The notes below the pieces were generated by a model. It was not told where the DNA came from. It was given only the letters and a program-made list of their open reading frames with translations, and did no database searches. The position numbers and the translations under genes were made by a program. A stretch of 64,000 nucleotides of DNA from Ostrinia nubilalis (Eukaryota > Arthropoda > Insecta > Lepidoptera > Crambidae): NCBI RefSeq assembly GCF_963855985.1, contig NC_087096.1, positions 6,634,001-6,698,000 on the forward strand, read 5' to 3'. Below are positions 46,662 to 58,243 of the stretch, in pieces. Positions within the stretch are counted from its first letter, which is position 1. The number at the start of each line of letters is the position of its first letter.

Positions 46662-47087
46662 CTAACTTAAACACTCTAGTTAAGGTCATGAACTAGATGG
46701 TCATTATGTAAGGTTATGATTATGAATGAATGTAATATTATGTCTAAGGATGTGAGGATGAAATATCTGCACTCTAGTTAAGGTTATGAACTAAATATTC
46801 GTTAAGGTCATGATTATGAATGTATATAATTGTCTAAGGATGTATAATAACTTGTATAATATGAAATGTAAGTTTGTATGGACATCATTCGGTAACTAAA
46901 TCTATGGTTTAATGCACTGGCGTAGGTATTTAGGGAGTATAGAGTATGTATTTAGGAGGGAAAATGAGCATTTATTCTAAAATCATTATAGAATACGTTA
47001 TGTAAGAAACCTAGTATACATCTAAATGTAATCCAATTTCATGTTTTAAATTAACGAGAGGACTCGTTTAAAGATGGATGGCCGAGT

Positions 47088-47677
47088 TGTCGTAATTTAA
47101 CTACTTCCGGCATCAAATACTAATGTGTAATGTACATAAGTATGTCTATAAATCACTAATTAAATGTATTTTAGTTTATTCATGATCATTTATAATTAAT
47201 ATTGTATTTAGTTCATTCAAAGTAACGTTGTGTCATAATTTTACTACTTCCGCTATCAAATACAAATATTTAATGTGTATAAATAGTACCATAAATCATT
47301 AATTAAATTTATATCAGTCGATCCATAATTATTATAATTAATATTATTATAGTATAGTATTTAGTTAATATTAAGTAGTGTTGCTGACTTCCCATTGGCC
47401 AAGGCGGGAACATCTTGGCCAATGCGACGTCCGCCGCATTGCGGTAGGGGAAGTTTCGTTATGGGTAACGGTGTCGAGGAGCGCAGTCTTGCTGCAGAAT
47501 CGAAACCGTTAACATTATCCTAGCCACTGTGTCGGATATCTTGTTACCTACTTATTATTGCAATAATTACTGTGCCTAACTCATAAGAAGAAGTTACAAT
47601 AAAACAAGAGTGAAGTATTTTCGTGTTCGTATTTCAACAACCCGCTGTCCTTCTGAGTTTATGATAGCTATATCATA
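47088..47677 (+). repeat. 3' LTR of the gypsy element
   Basis: 590-bp copy of the left LTR. No strong polypurine tract abuts it; the bases before it read AAAGATGGATGGCCGAGT, and the nearest clean purine run (AGGAGGGAAAA) is about 130 bases upstream. Confidence 0.9.
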
Positions 47678-49130
47678 ATAGACTGCCAAAATCATAACCT
47701 TTCCTTTTGGCTTGACCGTAGTCGGGTGAAAACTGGGCAAACTCGTTACGTCACTGATCACATCTGCTAACTACGTCGAGATTATAATCATACAAATGTA
47801 GTATACGATAGTAGGTAATCAAGAGCAAGCTCATCCGTTTTGAAAGAGGGCAATTTTGTTAGTCTTAATTCTGGTTTTACACTGACTTATACCATTCTGT
47901 TGGCACGTGCTCTGCAGAGCTACTATCTACAAAAACATCCTTATATTCCAAATATCTTACAGTTATTGCTTTTACACACGAAACATCTCAACATGAGTGA
48001 AACGCCAAAATTAATAATTCTTACTCGTAAATAGTAATAGTCCCGATGAAATCGAGTTTAAGCGTTGTTTATGAAAACGGTTTTCTTCACTGAATTCCTA
48101 ATGATATAGGAACATACATAATTAAAGGAAAAAAAATTACCGTTGCGTATCTTTTCTGATATGTCATTGTTAACACAAGTGACGTGTTCAAACTGGAATC
48201 TCGGACCATGAAATAAACTGAAGCACAGATTGCGAGCAATTACCCTGCAAGCCCCAAAGATACAAACTTTCTAATAGTGACTTCGGCTATAAACGGCACC
48301 ATTAAATATAATTACTGGAGCCACGGGCGACCATCCCCGTTGTTGGTAGGAGAGTGCGCTTTTCGGTAGCTCATAACTTTTCATTTCTTTCTTAACAGCC
48401 TTTTAAACCTACTGTACTTTGGTTTCTCGCAGAAAGATTACCGCGTCTTGAGATTTTGAACTATAGCTACGTAATAGATCAAAAGTGTCAAATTGGTGAA
48501 TTATAAGCAAATTTTTTGAATGTCTGATTTAGGTATGTTGAAAAATAGGAAAGAAACCACAATATCCATAAGAAAAAAATAAACGAGATTTTGAATCTCG
48601 AAAAGGGTAGGTTCGGCACAATAATTGATACCACAAACATGATAAACTATGAACTATCGAAAGATAGTGTGACTACGCAAGCACTGACCTTACGTGGTCG
48701 TAATAGGATCTATTTTGTAATAAAATTTATAGCCTGAAGCACTGACATCATACCTACTCTCCCGGGAAAGTATGAAGCCAAGAAAAGCACAAAGATTACC
48801 CATCCAGCTCACGCTTGAGACCTCGCATTAAGGCGATTAGAGTCCTCAATGACCTTGGGCGTTTGACCTTCACGCCGCGCGAAACACCCGCGCACCCCGC
48901 ACGAAAACTCCGATTTGACACCGATCAAAATTACACGGGTATAGGTAGATACAGAATAGAAGCTCTTTTTTCATCACATTACTGCCTATTATTTTAAACT
49001 TGAATTGATGAACCTTGATGTCGGTGTCATTTAACTCAGGCGTAAAGGTATTTAATAAAAATAACACAATCCATGAACATTTTGTACGGTATATATTTTT
49101 TTTAACTTTTACGTAAAGAACAATGGGCAA

Positions 49131-49386
49131 AATGGTACCCGGCTCCAATAGATATGTGTCTAGTATCGTTTGAAAGGTCTTACCAAGATGAACAACTTTT
49201 ACTATGACCACCAGCCTCAGATCTGGTTGTGTACGAAGATATACATACTTTTTTGCAGAATGGTACCCGGCTCCAATAGTTATGTTTGTAGTGTCATTTG
49301 AAAGGTCTTACCAAGACGAACAACATTTACTATGGCCACCAGCCTCAGATCTGGTTGCGTTCGAAGATAAAGATACTTTTTGTGTA
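49131..49386 (+). repeat. 128-bp tandem duplication
   Basis: Units 49131-49258 and 49259-49386 both contain ATGGTACCCGGCTCCAATAG, GAAAGGTCTTACCAAGA and CCACCAGCCTCAGATCTGGT. They abut the RTE fragment at 49395 and may be part of its 3' region. Confidence 0.9.
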
Positions 49387-49394
49387 ACCTAAGT

Positions 49395-49575
49395 ATCATA
49401 CAGTATGAAGGGGGACGCGCTCGGGGCAGGGCACCGACGATATGGTCGGACGCGGTGAGGAAGACGGTGGGCGGGAGTTTGCATCGTGCGGTCCACACAG
49501 CTTATGACCGCAGCCTGTGGAGGAACACTATCTGTGGTCACGATCCTGGGACCGAGGAAGAAGAAGAAGTATCAT
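49395..49575 (+). mobile_element. RTE-type non-LTR retrotransposon 3' fragment
   Basis: The plus frame contains RGRAPTIWSDAVRKTVGG followed by a degraded DRSLWRN segment and a GAAGAAGAAGAAG tail. It has the same C-terminal architecture as the fragment near 20 kb but is a different copy. It lies inside the TTAA-flanked candidate element. Confidence 0.65.
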
Positions 49576-50319
49576 TTAAAGTATTTTTTTGGTAAGTTGA
49601 CCGACGGACTAATTCAAACTCTTGCTTTACTTAGGAAACATCCCTATTCTTCGAAATTATTACGTGCTACATAACGAAAAATCTTTGCTACTACGCCGCA
49701 GCAAATTCCGCATCATAAATAAAAAAATAACTTGAGTGGCAACAACAAGGTCTATTGAGTACCTATAGTCTACTAAAGGCATGAAATAAATAAATTTTCA
49801 CCAAAACTTAAAACCAACTCCAAAACGAATCACCAAAAGGTAGGCTGTCACCGACTCCGAAAATATCAATCATGATATACGGGCATTTGTAATCAGTATC
49901 CACATTTTTTAATAAGTTCTATAGAACAATTTATCAATACCACTTTATCTTATTTTTTTTAACTGTGGTATTTTCGCGAAGAAACATATTGAAAATCTAA
50001 TTCTAAATGGCCCATTTGCGCCGAGCCTAAGTATGAAAAATATAAATTGTTTTCTTCACGTAAGCGTAAATCGATTAAGTTACTGATTCTGACTCGCTCC
50101 TAATTTGGATACTGATTGCAAAGGCCTAGTAAATAAATAACGGAATACATTTTCAACTTTTACTTATCTAGTGCCGTTATTTTTGGAGTCGATTTTTTTA
50201 CACTAATAAATTCTATTTAGGTAGATAATAGCGTCCGAGCATGCCTTAATTCAATCGTATCGTCTGACTGAACGTGCTCTATGAACAACTCTGACATAAA
50301 AACTATTGTCAAACAAAGA

Positions 50320-50446
50320 CTAGGTTGCACCATCTTATTTTAAATTTGACAAAAGTCAAAAATCTGTCAAACTCCATACAAAAAAACACCGGTTATCGCC
50401 AAAGCTACGGTCAAAGTTAGGTCACGTCAGGTGGTGCAACTCAGCC
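50320..50446. mobile_element. MITE, TTGCACCATCTTACTTTAAC family, copy 3
   Basis: Same ends and the same TTTGACAAAAGTCAAAAATC interior block as copy 1. It lies inside the TTAA-flanked candidate element at 48832-50909. Confidence 0.85.
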
Positions 50447-51089
50447 AAAGAAAAAATTCATTTTGATCGCTAATGTCAGTTTGCAGCGAGTGACACAACC
50501 TCCCCGTCTGAAGGCCAGCGGCCGACTGCCGCCCGCACCCCGCGAAGGCCCCCTCAACAGCAAAACGTTCGGAATTTATCAAAAGTAAAATTTATGAATG
50601 AATGTAATGTTCGATTGAAAAACGCAACGTGTCATTTAAAGATTAAAGAATTCCTAATCTATTCGTGCAAAAATCTTTTAAATTAACATAGCCGTTTTGG
50701 AGGAGTAGGGAATTTAAGTAAAAAATCGATGTCCCGTATTTATTTTTTTAATCCAAAACGAAGAGACGTAGCGAAAATTCAAACGTCACAAATGTAGTCC
50801 TTGAACTGTTGTATAACATATATTTTTTTCAACTATTTCTGTCTAGCAGTAAAAGAGGAGTAGGCTTTACAAAATGCCCATTTGACGCGGATTGAGGACT
50901 CTAATCGCCTTAAATAAATTCGCGCGCAAATTACCCGCAACATGCGTGATGTCAGTATTTACCCTCGCCACAGAATAGATTAGTACAGAAGAACCAAATT
51001 TTTATCACGTAGCTAACGTACAGTAAAATTCTGATTGTTGTATTAAACTTATGCCCCATCATGGCAATTAGTTATTTTTCAAGGTATTA

Positions 51090-51182
51090 CGCTAGGATAA
51101 GCGCCGTGATATTTTTTAGATTTTTAGACGACAAACGTATGGGTTTGTCGTCTAAAAATATATTGCGGTGCACATCCTAGGC
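51090..51182. mobile_element. Hairpin MITE, ~93 bp
   Basis: Perfect inner arms ATTTTTAGACGACAAAC / GTTTGTCGTCTAAAAAT (51120-51136, 51143-51159) with weaker outer pairing CTAGGATAAGCGCCG / CGGTGCACATCCTAG. Confidence 0.75.
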
Positions 51183-51471
51183 TTACTGGCCTACTTGGTT
51201 TTTCATCAAAAGATTTATATTGATTAGATAATATTTTTTTGTACCTTATAAAAAGGGATTACTGTATCTATATTAGGTGTATTCAGAAATCCGCCAAAAA
51301 GTTTCTAATAGTAACGACAGCTATAAACGGTATCATTAAACATAATTACTTAGGTACGCGACACCAAAGACAAGCGGAACTCTCATCGACGACGCAACTT
51401 GTAAAGTTGTTAAACTCATTTTGGTGTAAGTGGTTCGTTTTGCCAACCCTCCTCACCGTGATTTTATTATA

Positions 51472-51652
51472 AGGGCCCTCGCCCACGAAGAATTTTTGTA
51501 GCGATGCAGTCGCGCTGCTGTAGCGCGTTAGTAGCGCGTTGGCTTCACTTCTGTAGTGCGTTGAAAATGCGAATAACGCGCGCTAGTAGCAATGCTGTGT
51601 CGCTCGTTTACGAAACGTGCGACAAAAATTCGCCGTGGGCGAGGGCCCCAAA
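51472..51652. mobile_element. 181-bp MITE, GGGCCCTCGCCCACG family
   Basis: Inverted ends GGGCCCTCGCCCACGAAGAA and TTCGCCGTGGGCGAGGGCCC; the interior is rich in GTAGCGCG words. Confidence 0.85.
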
Positions 51653-54475
51653 AGATAAGTTTAAAATAAGATTTTTCATTGGTATTTTGTCAAAAATTAT
51701 ATTATAACAAGTAATGTTTATCCGTCAAAACGGAATCATAATAAATTTTGCTAGCTGGATGAGCCACTTATCTAGCGAGAGCTGAACTATCGTAGTAAGT
51801 CTAGATTATATTCGCTTACATTTTCGTTTTTCTATTTTTCCTTAATACACCTAAAATACAATCCTCGAAACTCTACAAAAGACTCACTTATCTGTAACGG
51901 AAAAGAAATCTGTACAATAGCATTCGGAAAGTATCCACATCTCGATAGATAGGGAAAAGTTTTTCTGCTTTCTAGGCGATGAAACTTCTGAAGCAATAAA
52001 AATTTGACATGTGCCAACCCATTTTGCGGTGGAGTGGCCTAGTGTTCCCGGCGTTTACAGCGCTTTGCGCTTTACAGTACAGACTTGGATTCATAAAATC
52101 TTGGTTTAGACTTTAGACTCAACATGGCAGATGCATATACTCAATACTCAATATGTTTATTGCTTCCTTATCTTCAAGAAGTTTTGCCTGAACGAAGTTT
52201 AAATGGTGTTTTATTATACTTATTATTACGCTTTGGGTCGTAAAATGAGCCTTTGTTTTCTTTGCTAAAGTATGTCAATATCTTGTTCATCTTCCTTTTG
52301 TGTGTTGCTTCGTTGCTCTTTTCTTCTTGTAGCTTTGTGTCTTATAATGTCTGACATTTTTTTCACATTATTTATTTCTGTTCTATAAAATGTCCGATGG
52401 TATTTGACCGCAATCGAACCTGATGTTAAGTGCGATGCTATGTCTAGGATGGTGTAGGTAGGATAGGTGTACTACCTATCTATCTTGTAAGTGCCTTGAC
52501 TCGATTATTTTCCTGCATCTCAGTATTACAAATTGACATTAATTTCTAAAGTTGACTTTTTCAAGACAATTTTAAACTGGGCCACATTTTTACGCACGAA
52601 AAGGTATTCCATCAAAATTGACTCATTCAAGTAATCAGGGTGGAAGACAGCAGGCGCATAGTTACGCGGCCCGTAGGCGCCTGCAATTTATTTAATGCCC
52701 CCCACCCACGCTCGGCGACATTTTTTACCCGCTATGATGACACCGTCTCATCTTATTGAGCCGTTTGCCTCAGTCCCTAGAGAAACGTTTTATTAAGTGA
52801 CGCCGTTTTGCAGCTAGGCTTATTCAAGCCCGCGTTTGTCGCAGTCAATAAAATATATTTTTACGACGTGAAACTTGCGTTACACATCATAAATCTTTTT
52901 TTAACTACAGAATGTATAAAGCTGTGAAATCGTAAATCAGCGGATGGTATTTTGCTATTCGTTTGGTGAATGATTGATGGTTTAGCCATCAGTGATTAAT
53001 AAACAGAGGACGAATATTCAAAACAATAACAGACTGGATTTAATTGAAGATTTTTGGCGCGTGATATGTGAGGAATACGTAATGTTCACGCTAAAATGTA
53101 AAGCTGAATTAGTTTTGATGGAAACTGCAATATAATCATTATTATAATTTTATTCAAAGTACGCTAGTTTCATGGAGAGTTTTATGAAAATGATAATGAA
53201 TGCTCCATTTTATGCCTGCGTCCTACTTTTATCCAAAACTTTACTGGTTGTGCTTGTTAGTTTACTGTTTGATATAATAGTAGATTTTATTGTTTATGAT
53301 AGTTACATAGAGGTAAAGTTATTTTGATATTAATGTCCAAAATGCAGGATTATTTATATCTCATCTTTAAAATCAAATCAAAGTTCCATTACTTAAAAGA
53401 TATAATATAAGACCACTACAATATAAACACATACGATTCCAATCAATATACCCACCAGTAACTAACACACCACTTTACTACCATTGGCAAACTATAATAA
53501 GTCATACAAAATTTAAGTAATATTGCAAACTTAATCCACACTTTCCAATACTGAAACGAATCCAAACAATAAATCTGTTGAAAACAACGTTCTATTTGTG
53601 CAATCAATCAATCCAGTTGAAAGTTCCGTGACCATTCCATTATCTCAATGGTGCAGTTTGCAGGCTTCCTAGTTTTATAATAAGACGAAGCTAGAGTTTT
53701 GTTTGTAATGAGTTGGGTAGAATTTCTTGTGCAATGATAAGACGAAAGGTACATGTTTGTAGCAAAATAGTACCTATTTAACTACATAACATTTTACGGT
53801 ATTTGCCTTGATGTACAGACGACAGTATGTGAGTATAACAAACAGTCTCAAATTTTTTTACAGCTACAAGTGTTTTCTTAACTTTTCTCTTGCTTTACCT
53901 AATATGTAAGCAGTTTAATTCAGTATAATTTGATGTTAAGACCGCAAATTATACAAACCGCAAAATTATAGACCGACACCAGTAATTGTGTGTTACCATC
54001 TAAAGATCAAACATAAAGCCAGTCAGGAGTGCTAAAAAGAATATTTTAACCAGATTCCTGGATTCATTGGATCACAGACCTTTCAATTTGAAATTAACTG
54101 AGTAGGGTTGCCGCAATTACTTTAAAATACTTTACGAATAACGCTTAGAATAATCAACTAAAGGTATTTTATGTGTGTTTACTAGTACTTTCATTTATTT
54201 TGCGTCAAAACCCAAGCTTGTATTCACTATTTCTTTTATCAAGTATCTCTCCCCACGCTCGCATTAGCAAATAGAAGTTTCCAAACGCTCATATAGTGTT
54301 CCACCACAAAACCGCGTTTAATATGACGGCTATAAATATACATCGTCGGGTCCTTCGCAAATAACAGTCTTCATAATCGGAAAGCCTCCGGCTTTGGACT
54401 ACGAAATAACATTCAATAAATCATAGCAGGATTTTATACGGTTTCGCTATGGGAAGGATAAATATACTCAACATC

Positions 54476-54982
54476 AAATAAACCGCACCTTCCGCGACGC
54501 GAACTTTAACGATTTTCTTCTGACACAATCATGGTGCCCCAACAATATTGGTGTTATTTGAAAGCCCAATAAATATCCTTAAAGAAAAACACATTTAATT
54601 TCTTAATAAATTATTAACATATACCATAAATGTGACTTAAAAAAATACCTCACTTTGGGCCCACCTATGGGATCAATTAGACCAATTTTTATGGTTATAA
54701 AACCAAATAATGATCTCACGTGTCCTTTTTAACAGATGGATAGCGATTAATCCCAACTTAACAGTTTTATAGCCATAAAGTTGGCTTTAGCGTAACTACC
54801 TATTTTTTGAAGAAGTCACTCTGGATCCTTCTAAAGACACATTTTTGGGGTAAAAACCTTTCCTTTAATGAAATGAAGGTTCGAACTAGGCTTTTAAATG
54901 GTGCCAATATTGGTGGGAAGTGGGGATGCATACGTTTGAAAATGCTTGTCGCGGGAGGTGCGATTTATTTGATGTCGAGTGT
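54476..54982 (+). mobile_element. 507-bp non-autonomous DNA element, copy 2
   Basis: Same orientation and content as 24046-24561, with scattered substitutions and small indels; end word GATGTCGAGTGTA. Confidence 0.85.
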
Positions 54983-55086
54983 ATAAAGATATAAATCTAT
55001 TGTTTGTCATCTTACGTCGAATGTTGTTTCAACATCGGTGCCGCCCACTTGACAAATTAATGATTTCAGGCAAAAGAGGTTCCCGT

Positions 55087-55268
55087 TGTTGCTTATGACA
55101 TAAATTAACTATTGAATGTATGAATTATTGAATTAAAATTATGGATAAAATGTATGAATAAAACGACTTTCTTTCAGCTGTCAAAGTGAAGAAGTGATTT
55201 TATTTTGTTTAGAAGAAAAAGTAATAAAAAGTATAAAATGTGTAAAAACTCTTTGTTGGTTTCCAACA
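55087..55268 (-). repeat. 3' LTR of the BEL/Pao element
   Basis: 182 bp; nearly identical to the 5' copy apart from a small variable stretch close to the GCAACA end. Flanked on the low-coordinate side by CCCGT. Confidence 0.88.
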
Positions 55269-55725
55269 TAGTCTCGCGCGCGAAATGCAATACGCACTAG
55301 AATTAAAGTTATTTGTATTAAACAATGAATAAAAACTTATGATTAAAATAACTGAACTTGCAATTACTCTTAAAATACAATATGAAAGATAACATTTTCA
55401 GGTGTATAAATCAGGAAATCTAGAATCTTAGCAATCTCTGGAAATATACATGCAAAATTAAATTTTCGAATAGTATGCGATCTAACACATCCTTAACAAT
55501 ATTAAAACAAACACAAAACACTTATTATTCATATCGAAAATAATTGAATAGGTACTTAATAGAAATGAAATAACAATTATTATTATTATGAAATTAATAA
55601 GCTAATATGAATAAAATAAACTTGGTTCAAGTTTTCTCACTTGTATAAAAATAATTATAATGTAAAAGCAATGAAAAAATCCAACTTAGTCATTTATGGA
55701 TGTATCAGAAGCACTAAGACCCCCA

Positions 55726-57219
55726 TCAAGTTTGACCCAATGTATGAAAAGCCTTTGTATTACAATATGCATGAAGACCTGGTACGACGACCAAGGCCTG
55801 ATTACAAAAAGAAGTTTGACTCCCGGAGTCTACAGTCTTGACGACATGAGGCATATTTTGCCTGTGCGAAGAAGCAGTGGGAAACAAAATTTTTGTATTA
55901 CTATTTGTATGAGTATGTACAGTTTCAAATTCACATGAATGATTTACAGTGTTGGATGCATGCAATGAATTAATATGTACAGGTTTTGATTGTTGAAATG
56001 AATAATTATTATGTATTAAAGAATTATGCGAATTCTCCTTGCATAAAGAACATGTAAAATTGTATCTACATTTTTGTGCATGCTTATTTAAACATATTTT
56101 ACATAAATTGTAATTATTTACATGTGAAAGCCTTTCTGAAAGCTTCATTGATAAAAAAGTAGGACATTTGTACAATTTGTGATAGCTATTTTTACACAAT
56201 AAACAATGATTTGTTGATTTTGCATTATTACAATTTGGATTAGGTTTTGTATTACAAGTGGAAATATGAAAAGACATCGAAGCCCTTTCTGTACGGCTCG
56301 TGTCACAAGCCGAGCTAGCCTCGAGCGAGATAGCACGTCTCTCTAGAAAACTCAGCAGCGACTCCATACTGGGCATGCTACGAAAGTCCTGCTCTGCATT
56401 AAACAATCTTACAGTCAGTGAATCTAGTTTTTTCATCATAATGCAAACCAATATGGAGTCCCAGCTATCAACGGGTTCATCATAGCTACGTAGCGCGCTC
56501 ATTTGCTGCGAAATCTGTGACACTAAGGAACGTATGGCCTGGGCAGTGCCACGCGTAATACTAGGCAGATCTAAAATAGCACTAATATGCGTTTTAATCA
56601 TTAGTCCCTTAGTGTCGTATCTCCTATTCAACAAAGCAATAGCATCATCATACGACTGGTTTATGAGAGGCAAATTATTTACAAGATTCGAAGCCTCGCC
56701 CTTTAAATAGCTCTTTAAATAATATAATTTTTGTACATTGGATAACTTACAGTTTTTGCCTATTAATTCCATAAAAAGCTCCATGAATGGCTTGTATGCA
56801 CAGACGTTGTTACCATCAAAATATTGGATTTCTATCGGAGGCAGCCTCGTGGTCTCGAACAGCGGCGTCGAAGCGTCTACGGCACTCACAAAGCCCAGCG
56901 GCGAAGCACTGCTGCGGCGGTCCAGAAGAGCGTCGATCCGGGAGAGGACATCGTAATAGCGGTCCTCGAACTCCTCGTCACCGTCCAACACCTCCTGGCC
57001 TTGCAGAATGGCCTCGTCCGCCAGCTGGTTGTAGCGCGCGAACGCTTCTTCTACTGCTTTCCTTCGGTTCGTCAGTTCAAACACACTCGGGTCTGACTTT
57101 TTGTCCAAAAAAGTAACACATCGTGTTATAGCGGCCTTGCATTGTCCTTGTAACAGTTTGGTTTTTTGGTTAGTGTCACCACAAACCTGGGTAGCCATAA
57201 TACCTACTGCAATCGGCAA
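55726..57219 (-). CDS. BEL/Pao gag protein with protease stub, 497 aa
   Basis: Nucleocapsid-type protein of the BEL/Pao element. The N-terminal half is charged and helical. Residues about 130-300 match the DUF1759 gag region of Pao elements (PPIEIQYFDG, LKSYLKGEA, YDDAIALLNRRYD). A Cys/His-rich zinc-binding block follows at about 340-405. The frame reaches DSGSQ (D near residue 464), the active-site motif of the A17-type protease, and then diverges into about 30 unrelated residues before the stop. The reading frame is otherwise unbroken. The start could be the first ATG or an ATG seven codons later (MATQ). Beyond the gag, the pol region is gone. Confidence 0.85.
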   Translation of the reverse strand: MPIAVGIMATQVCGDTNQKTKLLQGQCKAAITRCVTFLDKKSDPSVFELTNRRKAVEEAFARYNQLADEAILQGQEVLDGDEEFEDRYYDVLSRIDALLDRRSSASPLGFVSAVDASTPLFETTRLPPIEIQYFDGNNVCAYKPFMELFMELIGKNCKLSNVQKLYYLKSYLKGEASNLVNNLPLINQSYDDAIALLNRRYDTKGLMIKTHISAILDLPSITRGTAQAIRSLVSQISQQMSALRSYDEPVDSWDSILVCIMMKKLDSLTVRLFNAEQDFRSMPSMESLLSFLERRAISLEASSACDTSRTERASMSFHISTCNTKPNPNCNNAKSTNHCLLCKNSYHKLYKCPTFLSMKLSERLSHVNNYNLCKICLNKHAQKCRYNFTCSLCKENSHNSLIHNNYSFQQSKPVHINSLHASNTVNHSCEFETVHTHTNSNTKILFPTASSHRQNMPHVVKTVDSGSQTSFCNQALVVVPGLHAYCNTKAFHTLGQT

Positions 57220-57306
57220 CTATGCCGGCGTTAGCCCTCGGGATAATTTTCCAGCAGCACACAAAAAAACCAATGTGAACTATGTACGGGTTTCGGCACC
57301 AATTTA

Positions 57307-57485
57307 TGTTGCATAAGACATAAATTAATTATGTGTATGAATTATTGAATTAAAATTATGGATAAAATGTATGAATAAAACGACTTTCTTTCAGCTGTCA
57401 AAGTGAAGAAGTGATTTTATTTTGTTTAGAAGAAAAAGTAATAAAAAGTATAAAATGTGTAAAAACTCTTTGTTGGTTTCCAACA
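57307..57485 (-). repeat. 5' LTR of the BEL/Pao element
   Basis: 179 bp, immediately followed on the minus strand by TAAAT and the primer-binding site. Flanked on the high-coordinate side by CCCGT. Confidence 0.88.
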
Positions 57486-57639
57486 CCCGTGTTGTTTTCT
57501 TAATCAATTGTAAGTATGATTTTTGGAGTATCTTCTAATCAAACGAAAATTTTATTTATTACGATAACATATTTCGATTTTAATATTTTACTTGCCTACT
57601 TATATTTTTCTGTGAAATATTTAACAGAATTTTGTGATC

Positions 57640-57745
57640 CGGCAGTTAGAGGTAAGATGCCAGTTCCTCCGTGGTTGAGGATTCCGGGTGAAGCTCGCTT
57701 TCACCCACGGCTGGATCATCACTTTTCATCAGGTGAGATGCAAGC
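57640..57745 (+). repeat. Dispersed repeat remnant
   Basis: GATCCGGCAGTTAGAGG...GGATTCCGGGTGAAGC and TTTTCATCAGGTGAGATGCA resemble the ends of common lepidopteran retroelements. Low-confidence family call. Confidence 0.35.
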
Positions 57746-58030
57746 CCATTGTGGATTGAAAAAAAAAGTTAGAATGATTTTTAATTACTATTTAGAACTA
57801 TTTACAAAAAGGCTTTTACCGTTCCATATAGTTATGAGGTTCGATTGAAAAGGAGTTCCTATTTGATAGTAAACTTCACCCATACACCAAATTGCATTCT
57901 TTAGAGAGCCAAACGATCAGCCATAACCGACATTATCGGATGCATGATGTATGAGAAGGCATAACGCGAGATACTGACATAACATCCATTTACCATAACG
58001 TGAATTTGGTATTGTGATTAATTTGTGGAC

Positions 58031-58243
58031 TAAGGCCCAGAACAGACGGTGAAACGCAACTGCAACGAAACTGCAACTTTCTGATGATTCCGATGAATGA
58101 AACTGAAACTGAAAGTTTCAAACTGGTCGCGTCATGTGTGGTCTCTCAACGGACGCTATGGCAGAAACTTAGATGCAACTCAAAAGTAACTAGCAGTTGC
58201 AGTTTCGTTGCAGTTGCGTTTCACCGTCTGTTCTGGGCCTAAG
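58031..58243. mobile_element. 213-bp MITE, GGCCCAGAACAGACGGTG family, second copy
   Basis: Same ends as 15287-15455, with TAA next to both ends. The interior is in the opposite orientation and about 44 bp longer. Confidence 0.85.

Larger units (their letters stand above)
40477..47677 (+). mobile_element. Ty3/gypsy LTR retrotransposon, full length, apparently intact
   Basis: 7.2-kb element with 590-bp LTRs at both ends, which I read as identical base for base, and a 4-bp target duplication ATAG (40473-40476 and 47678-47681). It encodes a single uninterrupted gag-pol frame. Identical LTRs and an intact frame point to a recent insertion. The LTRs begin TG and end TCATA rather than the usual CA if this duplication is right; an end at CA two bases earlier is the alternative. 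Confidence 0.92.
48832..50909. mobile_element. Candidate TTAA-flanked (piggyBac-like) non-autonomous element, 2.1 kb
   Basis: A perfect 19-bp inverted repeat, GGCGATTAGAGTCCTCAAT at 48832-48850 and its complement at 50891-50909, is flanked outside by TTAA on both sides (48828-48831, 50910-50913). TTAA duplication is the hallmark of piggyBac-type insertion. No transposase frame is seen inside; it holds a tandem repeat, an RTE fragment and a MITE. Confidence 0.55.
50914..54475. other. Gene-less stretch with small MITEs only
   Basis: Holds the hairpin and MITE at 51.1-51.7 kb. From 51.7 to 54.4 kb it is AT-rich single-copy-looking DNA without a supportable feature. Confidence 0.5.
55087..57485 (-). 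mobile_element. BEL/Pao LTR element, 2.4 kb, gag retained and pol deleted
   Basis: Minus-strand element with LTRs of about 180 bp (57485-57307 and 55268-55087) starting TGTTGGAAACC and ending GCAACA, and a perfect 5-bp target duplication CCCGT (55082-55086 and 57486-57490). A primer-binding site reading TGGTGCCGAAACCCG follows the 5' LTR, as is typical for BEL/Pao. Inside is one long gag frame, then about 450 bp of noncoding AT-rich sequence. RT, RNase H and integrase are absent, so it must have been mobilised by a full-length relative. Confidence 0.9.
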
